Shown: positions 1 through 10,411, numbered from the stretch's first letter. The stretch is DNA of 43,193 nucleotides from Gnetum montanum (GCA_015680685.1 MNCI01027140.1:610480-653672), one strand, 5' to 3'. Numbers and translations: made by a program. Notes: generated from the sequence alone by a model not told the origin.

Positions 1-427
1 TGTGGAGTTAGTGCAGATTACCTCTAACCCTTCTAGTGCCCACGGACACTTTAAGTGTGATTACACAAGGGCATAATAGGTTGAAACCTGCTTTGGGGAG
101 GACCCACTTATGTAATTTTGTTGTAATCTTCATTAATTCCCTAGCTCGAATACACAATTTCTTACCCTCAGCTTCATTTTCATAAATTTCTTTCCCATTT
201 ATTAACCCTCAAAACTTTAACGTTCCAATGTACCATTATATTCCCTTTCTTCATAACCGCCAAATTTTCAATTGCTAAATTCACATCATTATCATTCAAA
301 GTGCCTCTCGAATTCATGTAATTACCCTTGCATATATTAATTCTTGTCCATGTCCTCATTTTACATCATTAATTTCAAGAAACTCATTAAAAATTTGGTC
401 TTTTTCATGTGTCTCACCTTAGTTGGG
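1..427 (+). other. Element A internal leader, non-coding
   Basis: This AT-rich stretch aligns by eye with 13273-13650 of element C and, in part (the block around 'aagggcata' and 'gacccactt'), with the reverse complement of 24271-24325 in element E. No frame of meaningful length is conserved between copies, so it is read as untranslated leader between the upstream genes and the second ORF. It shows that A, C and E share the same 3' half. Confidence 0.65.
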
Positions 428-518
428 ATGAGATATCGCGTACGCGATATCACGTCCCACGTGATATCGCGTACGCGACCTACCGTACACAATATCGCGT
501 CCTATTTACCTATAAATA
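428..518 (+). promoter_or_regulatory. Internal palindrome array plus TATA box (possible second promoter)
   Basis: Bases 432-451 are a perfect 20-bp palindrome with GATATC at both ends. Bases 436-455 and 459-478 are perfect 20-base inverted arms around a 3-base spacer (ccc). TATAAATA follows at 511-518. The same layout (GATATC palindromes, short gap, TATAAATA) forms the U3 promoter region of the LTRs. Here it sits inside the element, about 470 bp before the second ORF. Element C has no palindromes at the matching place (about 13680-13720), only a TA-rich run. Promoter function is inferred from layout, not shown. Confidence 0.5.
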
Positions 519-960
519 GGAACCCCCACCGCAACACTTAGCATCATTTGGCCATTTATGCAGGGGGAATTTTTGAATTTTTTCTCTACGACTTGCTATT
601 GCGTGACCCTTGCTTTTTCACTCATATTTCGCACGCTGGTGCTCCGATTTTACTTCTGTTTGAACCTACTTGAACTCAGAGTGTTTAGTTTAGTCATGGG
701 GGAGAGACACTTGCCAAAAAGTGCCTAACTTTTTTGAAATTTTTCATTGCCCAAAGGACATCAATTAGGGTAATTAATACTAACACTTAGAAAATTTGTG
801 CCAAAAATTATATAACCCTTAAGTACGCAAGGAGATTAACAATGAAATCCACCTAAGTTATAGGACCCATCATCATAATTTTTAGGCACGATCACATGAT
901 AACATAAGATCTTCAATTAAAGGCATGTAGTAAGGTATAACTTGAATTTGAAAACAACCT

Positions 961-988
961 TACTAACGTTTGGCTCGTGTGATTGCAG
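961..988 (+). promoter_or_regulatory. Predicted branch point and 3' splice site before the second ORF
   Basis: TACTAAC at 961-967 is followed 21 bases later by TTGCAG ending at 988, directly joined to the ATG of the second ORF at 989. Element C has the same arrangement (14175-14203, ATG 14204) although the bases between have drifted. Athila-lineage env-like genes are known to be preceded by splice acceptors, so this probably let a spliced subgenomic RNA express the downstream gene. Confidence 0.55.
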
Positions 989-3771
989 ATGACCCCAAAA
1001 TGTTCACAACAGAAGAGTCCTGCCCAAGGTGGAGCAAAACAACCTAGAAGAGGTAGAAGGCAAGGTCCTGCCAGACAACATACCGAACAAGAGGTGCACT
1101 CATTCAGTATCCATCAAGAAGAACCGTCTACCAGACGATCCAGGTAGGTAGAAGGAGGAGTTGCTGCTGTGCCTGAACCAGGACAACAACTCACGTTGCC
1201 CCCGGAATGTGTTCAGGCTATCCATACAAAGTCCACAATTGCTTCAGTGATTGTGGAACTTAACTTTGAATCTTTTGCAGAGTTCACTCCTAAGGCTATT
1301 AGGGATCACCTTAAAGGGTCTCCCTTATGGCCTGTCCTCTCTGAAAATGGTGCCTGGTACTTAGGTGAAACATACCTGTTCTGGCATAATAAGGAGCAAG
1401 ACACCACGGTTAACATTGGTGGTGTGACAGTAGATTTTTCTACATAGGTGATTTTGGAAGTATTAAACCTTCCGAATTCAGGCCCCCATGTTGCTCGGTT
1501 ATCCACCCGATCAAACCTTGATGTGCAAAAGGATTGGTTAGAGAAGGCTTATGGTAGAGATAAAGCTTTTGGTGAGCTAACGATGGAAGAGTGGGTTTAT
1601 TTCAAAATCGGAACCTATCACCTTTTCCCCACAAAAGGTTGAAAAGAATATCAACGTATGTGGCGAGAGGATGTGCAGTGTCGATGGGAAAGGTTAACGC
1701 TAACCTTCCCCATTTATATTTAATGGAGATCCTAAGGAAATTCGAAGAACGGAAGTCAGGGAAGATGGCACTCCCTTTTCCCTGCCTTATCAGAAAACTG
1801 TGCCGACGGGCTGGTATTAGGGGATATACAAATGATGTCCTCCGAAAAGCCCAAAATGCTTCTTATGCTAAATTATTAAAGGCGCCAGCTCCAAGAAAGA
1901 GCACTGGCGAAGTGCTGGGACTAGATGAAGAAGAAGAAGAGCAGATGACTGGCTCACCTACAACTCAACTTGTAGGACCCAGTCAGCCTCCAGCCATAGG
2001 TCCCAGCCAACAACAAGAAGCAAGACTAGGCCAGGATCAGCCGCAGCTGCAAGACTACAGATCGTCGATGAGCCATCTTAGGGCCATCGCCAAGACGGTT
2101 AGTTGGGGAAGTCATGATGACGCAAACCTCTTCCATGTCATCGGTGATGCCGATCAGCCTACTATTTCAGTAGATCGCACACGGGGTGAGTTATCAATGC
2201 AAAAAGGAGGAGGGGAAAGTAGATGGTCACAACAGATCTTTGGACATGCAGCATCTTTTCAAGTGTAGTTAGAGACTGGTGAAGGGGCCACTGTGGTGGT
2301 CATGCAACACCAGGATGCTGTGGGAGTTGCTGAAGTGGTCGCTAACCATATCAAAGAGTCCTTTAACGTGCCTGTTGTACCACCGGTAGATCTTTCAAGA
2401 GCACAGGATGCTCAAACTATTACCAGAACCTGAATGACTCCTGCGGAACATGAGGATGCATTGGATAGATTGCTTTAAACAGGACAAATTTTAACGTCCC
2501 TGTTTGACATCCCCTAGGATGTAACATCAATTCAATCAGACCTCATTTCCAAAAAGGGGAAGTTGGTCCTATCCAAAGTAAGGGCAGAGCATGTTGAAGC
2601 TGAAGTGTAGAAACTACAAGAGCAGCTCGTAGCCTTACAAGTAGCACAACAGGATCCTTTGTGATTTGTTCTCGCAGACCAGCTAGACAATTTTAGAATC
2701 AAGCAACTAACAAAACTAATTGCAAAAAATAAGAAGGTGGCAGAAGAAAAGGAGATGGCCACTTGGGATGCCTCTGTAGCTCAAGTGCAAACTCACGCAC
2801 ATCTTAAGGCACTCAAGGCCTTACAAGAAGAGAATAAGCAGTTGGTTGCAGATAATCTTTGGTTGAATTCTGTGGAGAAATAAAAGAATGTTCTTGATGA
2901 ACACTTTCATCAATTGTGATAATAGTTCATTCGGGTCAACCGAGATGTAAGCTGTTTAGCTAGAGAAAATTGAACCCTCTTAATGGAGGAGGTACACGCT
3001 AGTCAACAAAAATCAACCATCAAGATTAGCGCGTGGTAGAATGAGGCTAAACGACATGAGAAGCTGAAGGAGCATTTTTGTGTTTAGGTGGGGATGTACA
3101 AACAAATCCTGGAGAAGGAGATCCATATGGCCAAGGCTCAAATCAACAACATCAGTGCCCAGAACACTGATTGGGGGGCCATATTGGACACTTATGCCTA
3201 CGCCCACCAAGCGAAAATTAAGAACTGGGACCTGCAGATCCAGGGCTTAACTGAATACATGGAGTTGGCAAACCTTTGATATGCCAACCTGGCCATGTTA
3301 ATAGCAGGACACCCAAGGTCAGAGCTTGAGCACCAGGTAGCTTCCACCCATATCAAATATGAAGGAGAATTTGTAGAGCGAAAAAAGTTGGCTGAAAAAC
3401 TAGATGTCGCAAATTCTAAACTCGCGATGGTAAAAGAAAGCTACCAAGGATAGAAAGATGTGGCAATTGACTTGGCTCGACGGCTAACAAAGCTTTACGA
3501 ATACAAAGACAAAGCCAGAGCCTATGAATAGGAACGATGGGTGTTCGCAGCATGGTATGTCAAGGCTAATCAAATGTTTCTGTAACTACCCTGTCCGTGG
3601 GAAGTGTCGACTCCATCAAACATCGGAGCATCAACATGGATGACACAAGACCCCTGGACCGAAGAGGAGAAGCTCTAGGCTATTCTTTAGCATCGTCAAC
3701 CTTCCAAGCTCGGAGCACGTGACAAAGGGGAAGTATCCATGGAGGAGCCACTGCCATCAGGAACTACATGA
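989..3771 (+). pseudogene. Second (env-position) ORF of element A: plant-transposon-protein-like head and long coiled coil, decayed
   Basis: About 927 codons from the ATG after the splice site to a TGA at 3769-3771. It reads in one frame to about 1640, shifts frame once, then stays in the second frame to the end with about 17 stops. Residues ~20-40 are Arg/Gln-rich. Residues ~90-290 resemble the putative plant transposon protein domain (Pfam PF20167 as I recall it): 'VDFS...ILEVLNLP', 'EEWVYFK', then 'LPFPCLIRKLCRRAGI'. An acidic run and a Pro/Gln-rich linker follow at about 1925-2070. The rest is Glu/Lys/Gln-rich and looks coiled-coil. No signal peptide or clear membrane segment is visible, unlike a typical env-like protein. 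TAG at 1145 aligns with CAG in element C, and TAG at 1445 with CAA. Function is unknown; a structural or nucleic-acid-binding helper is a guess. Confidence 0.6.
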
Positions 3772-3942
3772 GTTCCACATTTTTGTAGTTGCAGTATTTT
3801 TTCTCTATGTTGTGTCTTCCCACACTACGACATTAGTCCATTTCTTTTTCCAGTTAATAATCCCATACCTATCCACTGTGTAATCACTGAAGCTTGTTCT
3901 CCTTGTAACTCAAGGATGAGTTTTTATTCAGTCGTGGGGGTA
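3772..3942 (+). other. Element A 3' UTR and polypurine tract
   Basis: The 3' UTR is closely shared with element C (14801-14963): both have 'ttttgtagttg' after the stop and 'aggatgagtttttattca' before the LTR. The purine-rich run at 3931-3942 (gtcgtgggggta) touches the TGATGA start of the LTR and matches 'catgggggta' at 41411-41420 in G. It is the expected priming site for plus-strand DNA synthesis. Confidence 0.65.
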
Positions 3943-3967
3943 TGATGAGACGCAATTCGCATAGGCC

Positions 3968-4096
3968 CTGATATCGCTTACGCGATATCGCTTCTGTCGC
4001 GATATCGCATCCCCTGCGATATCGCGTACGTGATATTGCATCTTCCCTACAATATCGCATATGGGATATCACAGTCCGTTGCCATATCTATAAATA
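3968..4096 (+). promoter_or_regulatory. LTR core promoter: GATATC palindrome array and TATA box
   Basis: GATATC or close variants start at 3970, 3984, 4001, 4018, 4032, 4051 and 4065, mostly 14 or 17 bases apart. GCGATATCGC is perfect at 3982, 3999 and 4016, exactly 17 apart. TATAAATA is at 4089. The other LTRs have the same block upstream of TATAAATA, more or less decayed. It is likely the retrotransposon's enhancer; the binding factor is unknown. Confidence 0.6.
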
Positions 4097-4498
4097 AGAC
4101 ATGACTCTACCTTGTTCGGAATCCCAGTTTTAGAGTAGTGAAGCTCTGGCAGTTTGATCCCTCCAGAGTTAGATTTTTTCCCGTGTCTGCCCACATTGTG
4201 GTGAATGTAATTGTACGGTGTCTTTATTCAAGTGTGCCGTACTTGGACACGCACATGACCTACAATAAAGATTGAGATTACTTCATCATTGCAGCATTCA
4301 CTTAGTTTATTTATTTATTTGTTTATTTAATGTTATTTATTGCTTTCATAGCGCGGTGTGAGTACGACTTGATTACGAGCATCTACGGATGTGTACGGCT
4401 AGTCAAGGAATTCGTTACTCATCATGATTAGTCTCTCACCCTGAAACTCCAAGAAGCGGAACGAGTACGACTTGATTATGAGCATTTAAGTGTGACTA

Positions 4499-4631
4499 CT
4501 TGGTAGCCCAGTGGTGTAGCTAGGATCTATGCTTGGTAACCCAGTGGTGTATTTGGGATCTGTGCTTGGTAATCCTAGTGGCATACCTAGGACCTATGCT
4601 TGGTAGTCCCAGTGGTAGTCGTGCATGAAGT
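4499..4631 (+). repeat. 33-bp tandem repeats in the element A LTR
   Basis: Four units begin with 'cttggta' at 4499, 4532, 4565 and 4599, giving a period of 33-34 bases; each continues with a cagtggt-type stretch. The C LTRs have only two comparable units (near 9999 and 10030 in the 5' copy), so the block has expanded in A or shrunk in C. Confidence 0.8.
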
Positions 4632-4959
4632 CCAAGATGTGTACGGTTAATCAAGGAATCGATTGCTCGTTGCACTTAGGCTAGATTAGATTTTCTTACC
4701 CTTTTCCTTCTATCTTAGATTAGTTAATATTATTTTCCATTGCCTTCAGGAGTAGCATAGATTAGGACACATCATACACCTCATCTGGACTAAACCATAC
4801 GTGACATATGCAATACTCGTTCAGGTGGGAAGACAGTGAATTGCGACCTAAGGCTAACTATCTAGGTGCCACAACTAGTCCATCTGCGGAGTTCGACCGG
4901 ATCGCGCATGTGACGCTCTTTTCATATGGTTGAGTGTAGGGGTACCTCGCCACTCATCA

Positions 4960-5239
4960 CCTGCGAAGGCCTAAAATTGGCAAAGCTTGATCATATGTTT
5001 GACCTTATGTTTCCTAATTTTATTATGATGCAACTTATTTTGAGCTTTTTTGGCCTTTATTTGACCTCATGTTACCTTTGTTTCATCTTATTTGTATTCA
5101 CCTACCTCTTATAGCTTTTGTTGATAATGTTTGCACCTTGTTTGACCATGAAATAGCATGTGTTTGCATAGTTACTAAGGTATTTTTATATCAATTTTGC
5201 ATTATTTACTCATTTTTACCTAGTTGCCACTTAATGTTC
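4960..5239. other. AT-rich non-coding stretch between element A and element D
   Basis: Short open frames here have no recognisable content. The stretch is probably the 5' remainder of element D (gag/protease zone lost) or older flanking DNA. No LTR, primer site or target duplication for D can be seen. Confidence 0.4.
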
Positions 5240-5487
5240 TTATGGTTGATATGTAGGATTGGAGTATGGACACCTAGAAGAAAATTAGCTTGCCATTAAG
5301 CCTAACTAGACATCATGGTGACATTGAATGATGTATTGACCTTAATTACTTAGGTCTTGAGCTTGAGAGTCTTGTTGACCACATAGCCTCAATAGAGAAA
5401 CCTCTAGAGTGACATAAAAACATAGTCAAAACCTTTGACCTTGAGGTAGGGAACATTACTGAAGACTCTCTAGTTGAGGTTCCTATC

Positions 5488-6800
5488 ATGAAACATGGTG
5501 GTGAGGAGAAAATCCTAAAATTAAGTTCCTCAATAGAACCTCAACAAGCTCAAGACATCACTAAGGTCCTCCAGGACAACATTAAGGCCTTTGCCTTATC
5601 ATATGAAAATATGCTAAGTCTTGATCCACATTTAGTCCAACATAACATCATACTCAATCTTAGCATTAGACTAGTTAAGCAAAAAGTTTACAAGAAAAGA
5701 CATGATTTAGCCTTGGTAGTACATGATGAAATCATAACTATACCAAGTTAGTTTCATTAGAGCTATTGATTATGCTAAATGGGTATTTAACATAGTTGTA
5801 GTCCTTAAGAAAAAATAAAAGTATATACATATGCACAGATTTTTGAGACCTAAATAAGGCAACTATCAAAGATTATTTTCCTTTGCCTATTATTGACCAG
5901 GTTATCAATACCATGACTGGGCATGGCTTATTATCCTTCATGGATGGATTCTTGCGATACAACTAAATTAGGATTAATCCTAAAAATCAACATATTATGA
6001 CCTTCATGACCCCTTGGGGTACCTTTCTCTATACCATGATGCCCTTTGGCCTAAAGAATGTAGGAGCAACCTACCAAAAAGCTATGATGTATATTTTTAG
6101 TGACTATATGCTAGGTCTACTCAATGACTATGTAGATGACATAGCCATTAAGTTCAAAGTGGTTGATAACCATGTGCATGATCTTGATCTTGTACTCAAA
6201 CAATGCCTTAAATACGAGCTAAGGCTTAACCCTAAGAAATGTGTTTTTGGCATCAAAACTAGTAAGATGCTTGGCTTTGTAGTATCCAAAGTAGGAATAC
6301 ATGTTGATCCTGATAAGGTTAAGGTCATATCCATCCTGGAAATACCACCTAACCTTAAGGATCTTTAGGAATTCCAAGGCAAATTACAATTTATCCATAG
6401 GTTTATTACTAGACTCATGGATAAGTTACAACCCATGCAACACTTGCTTAAGAAAGGAGTTCACTATGAGTGGACAACTCAATGTCAAGAAGCCTTTGAA
6501 AACCTTAAGCAAGAATTGGCATAACTACTAATGATCTATCCTCCTTAAGAGGATAATGCTTTTTATATCTACCTTACTATCTCTAATACATCTATTGCCT
6601 CTCTAATCTATTAGAAATGAGATGATGGAGAAGAATTACTCAAATACTACCTAAGCCATGCATTAGTTGCCCATGAGACCTAATACACTGAAGTAAAGAT
6701 GTATTTTCTAGCTCTAGCCTTTCCATTAAAGAAGTGACAATAATACCTCTTTGGGAGCCAAGTCAACATCTTCTATAAAGACAACATACTTAGGGCCATC
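5488..6800 (+). pseudogene. Element D reverse transcriptase and RNase H (broken)
   Basis: The stretch 5488-5751 matches the region just N-terminal to gypsy RT. Bases 5752-5996 hold the RT start in several frames with stops. From 5997 the palm is clear: 'TPWGT', 'MPFGLKNVGATYQKAM', then the catalytic YVDD at 6129-6140, and 'LRLNPKKCVFG'. The connection and RNase H-like part ('ALVAHETQYTEVK' type) runs to about 6800 with stops. This enzyme once copied element RNA to DNA in the virus-like particle. It cannot be made now because of the frameshifts and stops. Confidence 0.8.
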
Positions 6801-7015
6801 ATGACCAACATTTATGAAAGTAGTTGGATACCTCATTGGAAAGCCATAAAACCTAAGTTTAACCTTCATTATGTCTCTCAAGCCTCAATGAAAGGTCAAG
6901 CTATAACCACACAACTTATTGCTTCACAAATAGAAGACCATGCAGCCATAGATCTCGAATTTCCTGATTAATACATCAATATTATTAGTAATGTACCTTA
7001 GAGCTATGAGGAAAT

Positions 7016-8773
7016 TATCCACTTTGATGGAGCTTCAATAGCCCATGGGGTGAGTATTATTGCCATCATAACATTCTTGTCTTGTGAAATCCAACCATTT
7101 ACTTATCGTTTCGAATTATGATGTACCAACAACATAATGGAGTATGAAGGATTGATTAGGGGGAAGATAATAGCTCATGATCTAGGAATCAAATGCTTAA
7201 TGATAAGAGATGATTCACAACTTGTAGTCAACCAAGTAATCAACATGTATGCATGCAAAGCCCAACATCTACAACCTTATTATAATCTAGGAAAGGAACT
7301 AATACAATAATTCACAAACATTGACATCCAACATATATCTTGAATCAAGAAAACACTAGCTAATGCCATTTCAATCTTAGCTCTTAATGTGATTCTTGAT
7401 CTATTTTCCAAATTGCCTTCCTTAACCATGGACTATGCTATTTCCATCATGTAGAATACTAAGAATAACTTGGTAGCCTCCATCAGTACCATCCCTCTAA
7501 GGGAATGATATGATGATATCAAATTTTACCTTATGCATGGTAAATCTTCATAGGTCTTGACTACTTCTCAAAAGGATGTTGTACATAAATGGTCAAAATA
7601 GTAGGTCATTATACACGATGACAAATTATGTTGTTGATCTTATGATGGCATATTATTAGTGTGCTTAGGCAAGACTGAAGCCTACACAGTCCTTGAGCAA
7701 GTTCATAAGGGTATATGTGGAGGACATATAGGACCTAGAGCTATGGCTACTAAGATTAGATAGCTAGGCTATTACTAGCCCTATATGAAAAATTACTATC
7801 TATAGAAGGTTAAAACTTGTGACACTTTTCAATGACATAGTAACTTGATCCACGTGCCACCAATGGAGTTACACACTACTTAGATAACCTAGCCATTTCA
7901 ACGAAGGGGATTGGATATCATTAGACCTATAATGCCTAAATCTTCCATAGGGCATAGCTTCATCATCACTGCAACTAAACACTTCACAAACTAGGTTGAA
8001 GCTATTTCCCTAAGGAATATAATATCTCAAAAAGTCTATATATTTATACTTCATAACATAGTAGCTCATTTTGACATACTTATGACCATAGTCATAGATA
8101 CTGGATCATAATTTAGTAGCCAAGAAACAAAAAACTTTTGTCATGACCTAGGCATTAAACATTTCTTTTCATCACCATACTAACCCCAAGATAATGGACA
8201 AACTAGAACTAGCAACAAACCTATTGTGAACCTACTTAAATAGATGGTGAACAACAACAAACATAAGTGGCATGAGCCGCCTATCCATGCACTTTGGCCT
8301 TATCAAACAACCTACCAAACTACAATGAGGATAACTCCATATATCCTAGTTTATGATTCTGAAGTCGTTTTACCTCCTAAATTGTAGGTCCCGTTGCTCC
8401 AAGTAGCCTTATCATATGTCATCAATGATGAATAGAACAAGGAGTTACATACCATGGATCTAGACTCGATGGAGGATTAAAGAGTATTAACACTTACTTA
8501 CATCAACCAATACAAAGAGAAGCAAAAGTAACTGTACCATCTTAACCTAAACAAATGTAAGATCAAGAAGGAGGACCTAGTCCTCAAGGCCATCTATGAG
8601 CATGCAGACAATTTGTTAGCTAACTTGGAAGGGACTTTCTTGATCACCAAGGCCTATGGCAATGGAGCCTTCTAGATAGCAAGCATGGATGGTAATGAGT
8701 TGGCCAATCTAATCAATCATTCCTATCAAAAGCCTTATTATATCTAGCACATCTTCCAACAACAACATTTATA
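7016..8773 (+). pseudogene. Element D second RNase H and integrase (broken)
   Basis: Bases 7016-7370 encode an archaeal-type RNase H-like domain ('IHFDGAS', 'EYEGLI', 'DDSQLVVNQV'). An HHCC-type zinc-binding region follows at about 7690-7840 ('HKGICGGHIG', 'KTCDTF'). The integrase core is at 7890-8250: first Asp in 'GLDII', second Asp in 'IDTGSQF', but the expected Glu of 'NGQAE'-type sequence is replaced by Arg ('NGQTR'). The C-terminal tail ending near 8773 resembles the usual Tat-type end of pol. Stops include TAG where Trp is expected in 'GYYWP' and TAA where Gln is expected. Confidence 0.75.
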
Positions 8774-8790
8774 GTGAGAAATTACAAGTG

Positions 8791-9568
8791 AGCCAACCTT
8801 TTTTTATCCATTCCTTTTTATATAATAATTGAACTGAAAAATTTTGTAACATATGTAATACAAGATGCAAACCACTTTTTGGGTGTAACAAATTGTTATG
8901 GACTTGTAGTGGTGTCTTGTGTTGTCTACCGATGTCTCTCGGGTTAATCCTCCAAACATCAACAAAGACGAGTTGATGAAACACTAGTTAGAACTAGAAA
9001 ATTTAATCACTAGACAATTAAAAGTCTTAGCATAGTGACATTAGTCCTAAATCCCCAAGACCTCCTAAAAATGGGATTTAGAATGCCTTGGATGGTCAAT
9101 CAGATCACCTAGGAACTTACAGAATGCAAAATGAATAATGCAAAGAGAAAAATATAGATCTGCATAACCAAGAGTAAATATAAATTGCACATAAAAATAA
9201 AAGTTTAAAACTTTATTAAAAATAAAGAATGAGTTTAGAATATGTGTACAAAAAGTGCTCATAGGAGAGCAAAGGAGGATTTACTTGGACAAGGGTTCAC
9301 TTGGTCCATCTTTCTTGCTGTCTAGAGGATTGTCCTAAGAGGCACTAACAAAGAATACAAAACATCATAGTAGGTCCACCACTGATGTTTCATTTTTTTT
9401 CTTGATACAATTATGTCAAACCATGCCAAAGAGTGTTCATGATAATAGAGTAAGGCTACAATGATGAGGTAGCAATGAGTTCATAGAAAAATGGTTACGG
9501 AGGCTAATAATACATTTCAAGTGTTGACACCATGGCTTTAGTGTGGCACTAACATGTAGGTTAGGAAA
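8791..9568. other. Unassigned AT-rich DNA between elements D and C
   Basis: No conserved domain, repeat or RNA gene was recognised. Part may be the 3' UTR of element D. The last five bases before element C (ttaag, 9569-9573) are C's target site duplication. Confidence 0.35.
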
Positions 9569-9573
9569 TTAAG
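9569..9573 (+). other. Target site duplication of element C, left copy
   Basis: The 5 bases TTAAG directly precede the 5' LTR and are repeated perfectly after the 3' LTR at 15787-15791. Five bases is the usual duplication length for Ty3/gypsy integration. Confidence 0.85.
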
Positions 9574-10392
9574 TAATGGGACGTGATATCGCATGGACGC
9601 CTGCTGCGATATCGCATGCCCCACGATATCGCGTATGCGATATCGTAATCTGTCGCAATGTCTATAAATAAGAAGTAGCTCTCCCTTGTTTCATTATTAG
9701 GAGTTAGATTGTAGTGAAGCTCTGGTAGTTTGATCCCTCTATAGATAGATTATTTTCCTGTGTCTGCCACAGTGTGGTGAATGTAATTGTATGACATTCT
9801 TTATTCGAGTGTAACATACTTGGACACGCACATGACTGGCAATAAAGATTGAGATTACTTCATCATTGCAGCATTCACTATGTTTATTTATTTAAGTAAT
9901 TAATTATTATTTATTAATTTCTTAGTTATTCTCTCTCACCCTTATCTTCTAGAACATAGAATGACTATGACTTAATCACGAGCATTTAAGTGTGACTACT
10001 TGGTACCCAGTAGCGTACCTAGACCATGCGCTTGGTAATCCTAGTGGTAGTCGTTCACGAGGTCCAAGATGTGTATGGATGATTAAGGAATGGATGCTCA
10101 TCACACTTAGGCTAGTTTAGATTTTCTCTTACCTTTTCCTCTTAGCTTAGTTAATATTACTTTCCATTTCCTTCAGGAGTAACATTAGATTAGGGACCAC
10201 ATCATACACCTCATTATGGACTAAACCATACGTGACAAAGCTAATACTAGTCCAGGTGGGAAGACAATGAACTACAACCTAAGGATAACTATCTGGGTGT
10301 CACAACTAGTTCATCTATGGAGTTCGATCGGATCGCGTGTGAAAACGCTCATATTCTTATGGTTGAGTGTAGGGGTACCTCGCCACTCATCA
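9574..10392 (+). repeat. 5' LTR of element C (819 bp)
   Basis: It begins TAATGG (decayed from TGATGG in the 3' copy) and ends TCATCA. GATATC cores lie at 9585, 9608, 9625 and 9639, with TATAAATA at 9663-9670 and an AATAAA signal near 9841. It aligns end to end with 14964-15786. The primer binding site follows directly. Confidence 0.88.
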
Positions 10393-10411
10393 TAGGCACC
10401 GTTGTTGGGGA
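10393..10411 (+). other. Primer binding site of element C (tRNA-Asp-like)
   Basis: The sequence taggcaccgttgttgggga directly after the LTR resembles TGGCGCCGTTGCCGGGGA, the known Athila-type primer site complementary to the 3' end of tRNA-Asp. The differences are mostly transitions, as expected from methyl-cytosine decay. Confidence 0.65.

Larger units (their letters stand above)
1..4959 (+). mobile_element. Element A: 3' part of an Athila-like LTR retrotransposon
   Basis: The window opens inside this element. Bases 1-120 match the internal leader of element C from 13272 onward, and the element ends in a 3' LTR at 3943-4959. Order is leader, palindromic promoter-like module, 3' splice site, long second ORF, short 3' UTR, polypurine tract, LTR. 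Gag and pol, if present, lie left of the window. Assignment to the Athila-like group rests on shared LTR ends, 3' UTR and second ORF with C and on LTR/PBS similarity to G, whose pol looks Athila-type. The direct target duplication cannot be tested because the 5' end is missing. Confidence 0.8.
3943..4959 (+). repeat. 3' LTR of element A (1017 bp)
   Basis: It begins TGATGA and ends TCATCA, a 6-base inverted terminal repeat. U3 holds the GATATC array, then TATAAATA at 4089-4096. AATAAA follows near 4264, and the 33-bp repeat block lies at 4499-4631. Most of its length aligns with the C LTRs. It is about 200 bp longer because of extra 33-bp units and a longer palindrome array. No primer binding site follows at 4960, which agrees with a 3' LTR. 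Confidence 0.85.
5240..8790 (+). mobile_element. Element D: Tat-like Ty3/gypsy pol remnant without LTRs
   Basis: The order is RT, Ty3-type RNase H, a second RNase H-like domain, then integrase. The second (archaeal-type) RNase H between RNase H and integrase is the mark of the Tat/Ogre branch of plant Ty3/gypsy elements. No LTR, primer site or polypurine tract is visible at either side, so it is a truncated fossil. The large number of in-frame stops makes it one of the older layers. Confidence 0.75.

Noticed and set aside
428-478. Hairpin as a rho-independent terminator or microRNA precursor
   Set aside because: Bacterial terminators do not apply here. The arms are each self-palindromic with a 3-base loop, unlike a plant miRNA foldback, and the same motif recurs as LTR promoter sequence.
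1-4959. Element A as the left half of element C split by later insertions
   Set aside because: A has its own 3' LTR and C has both LTRs with a perfect target duplication, so they are separate insertions.
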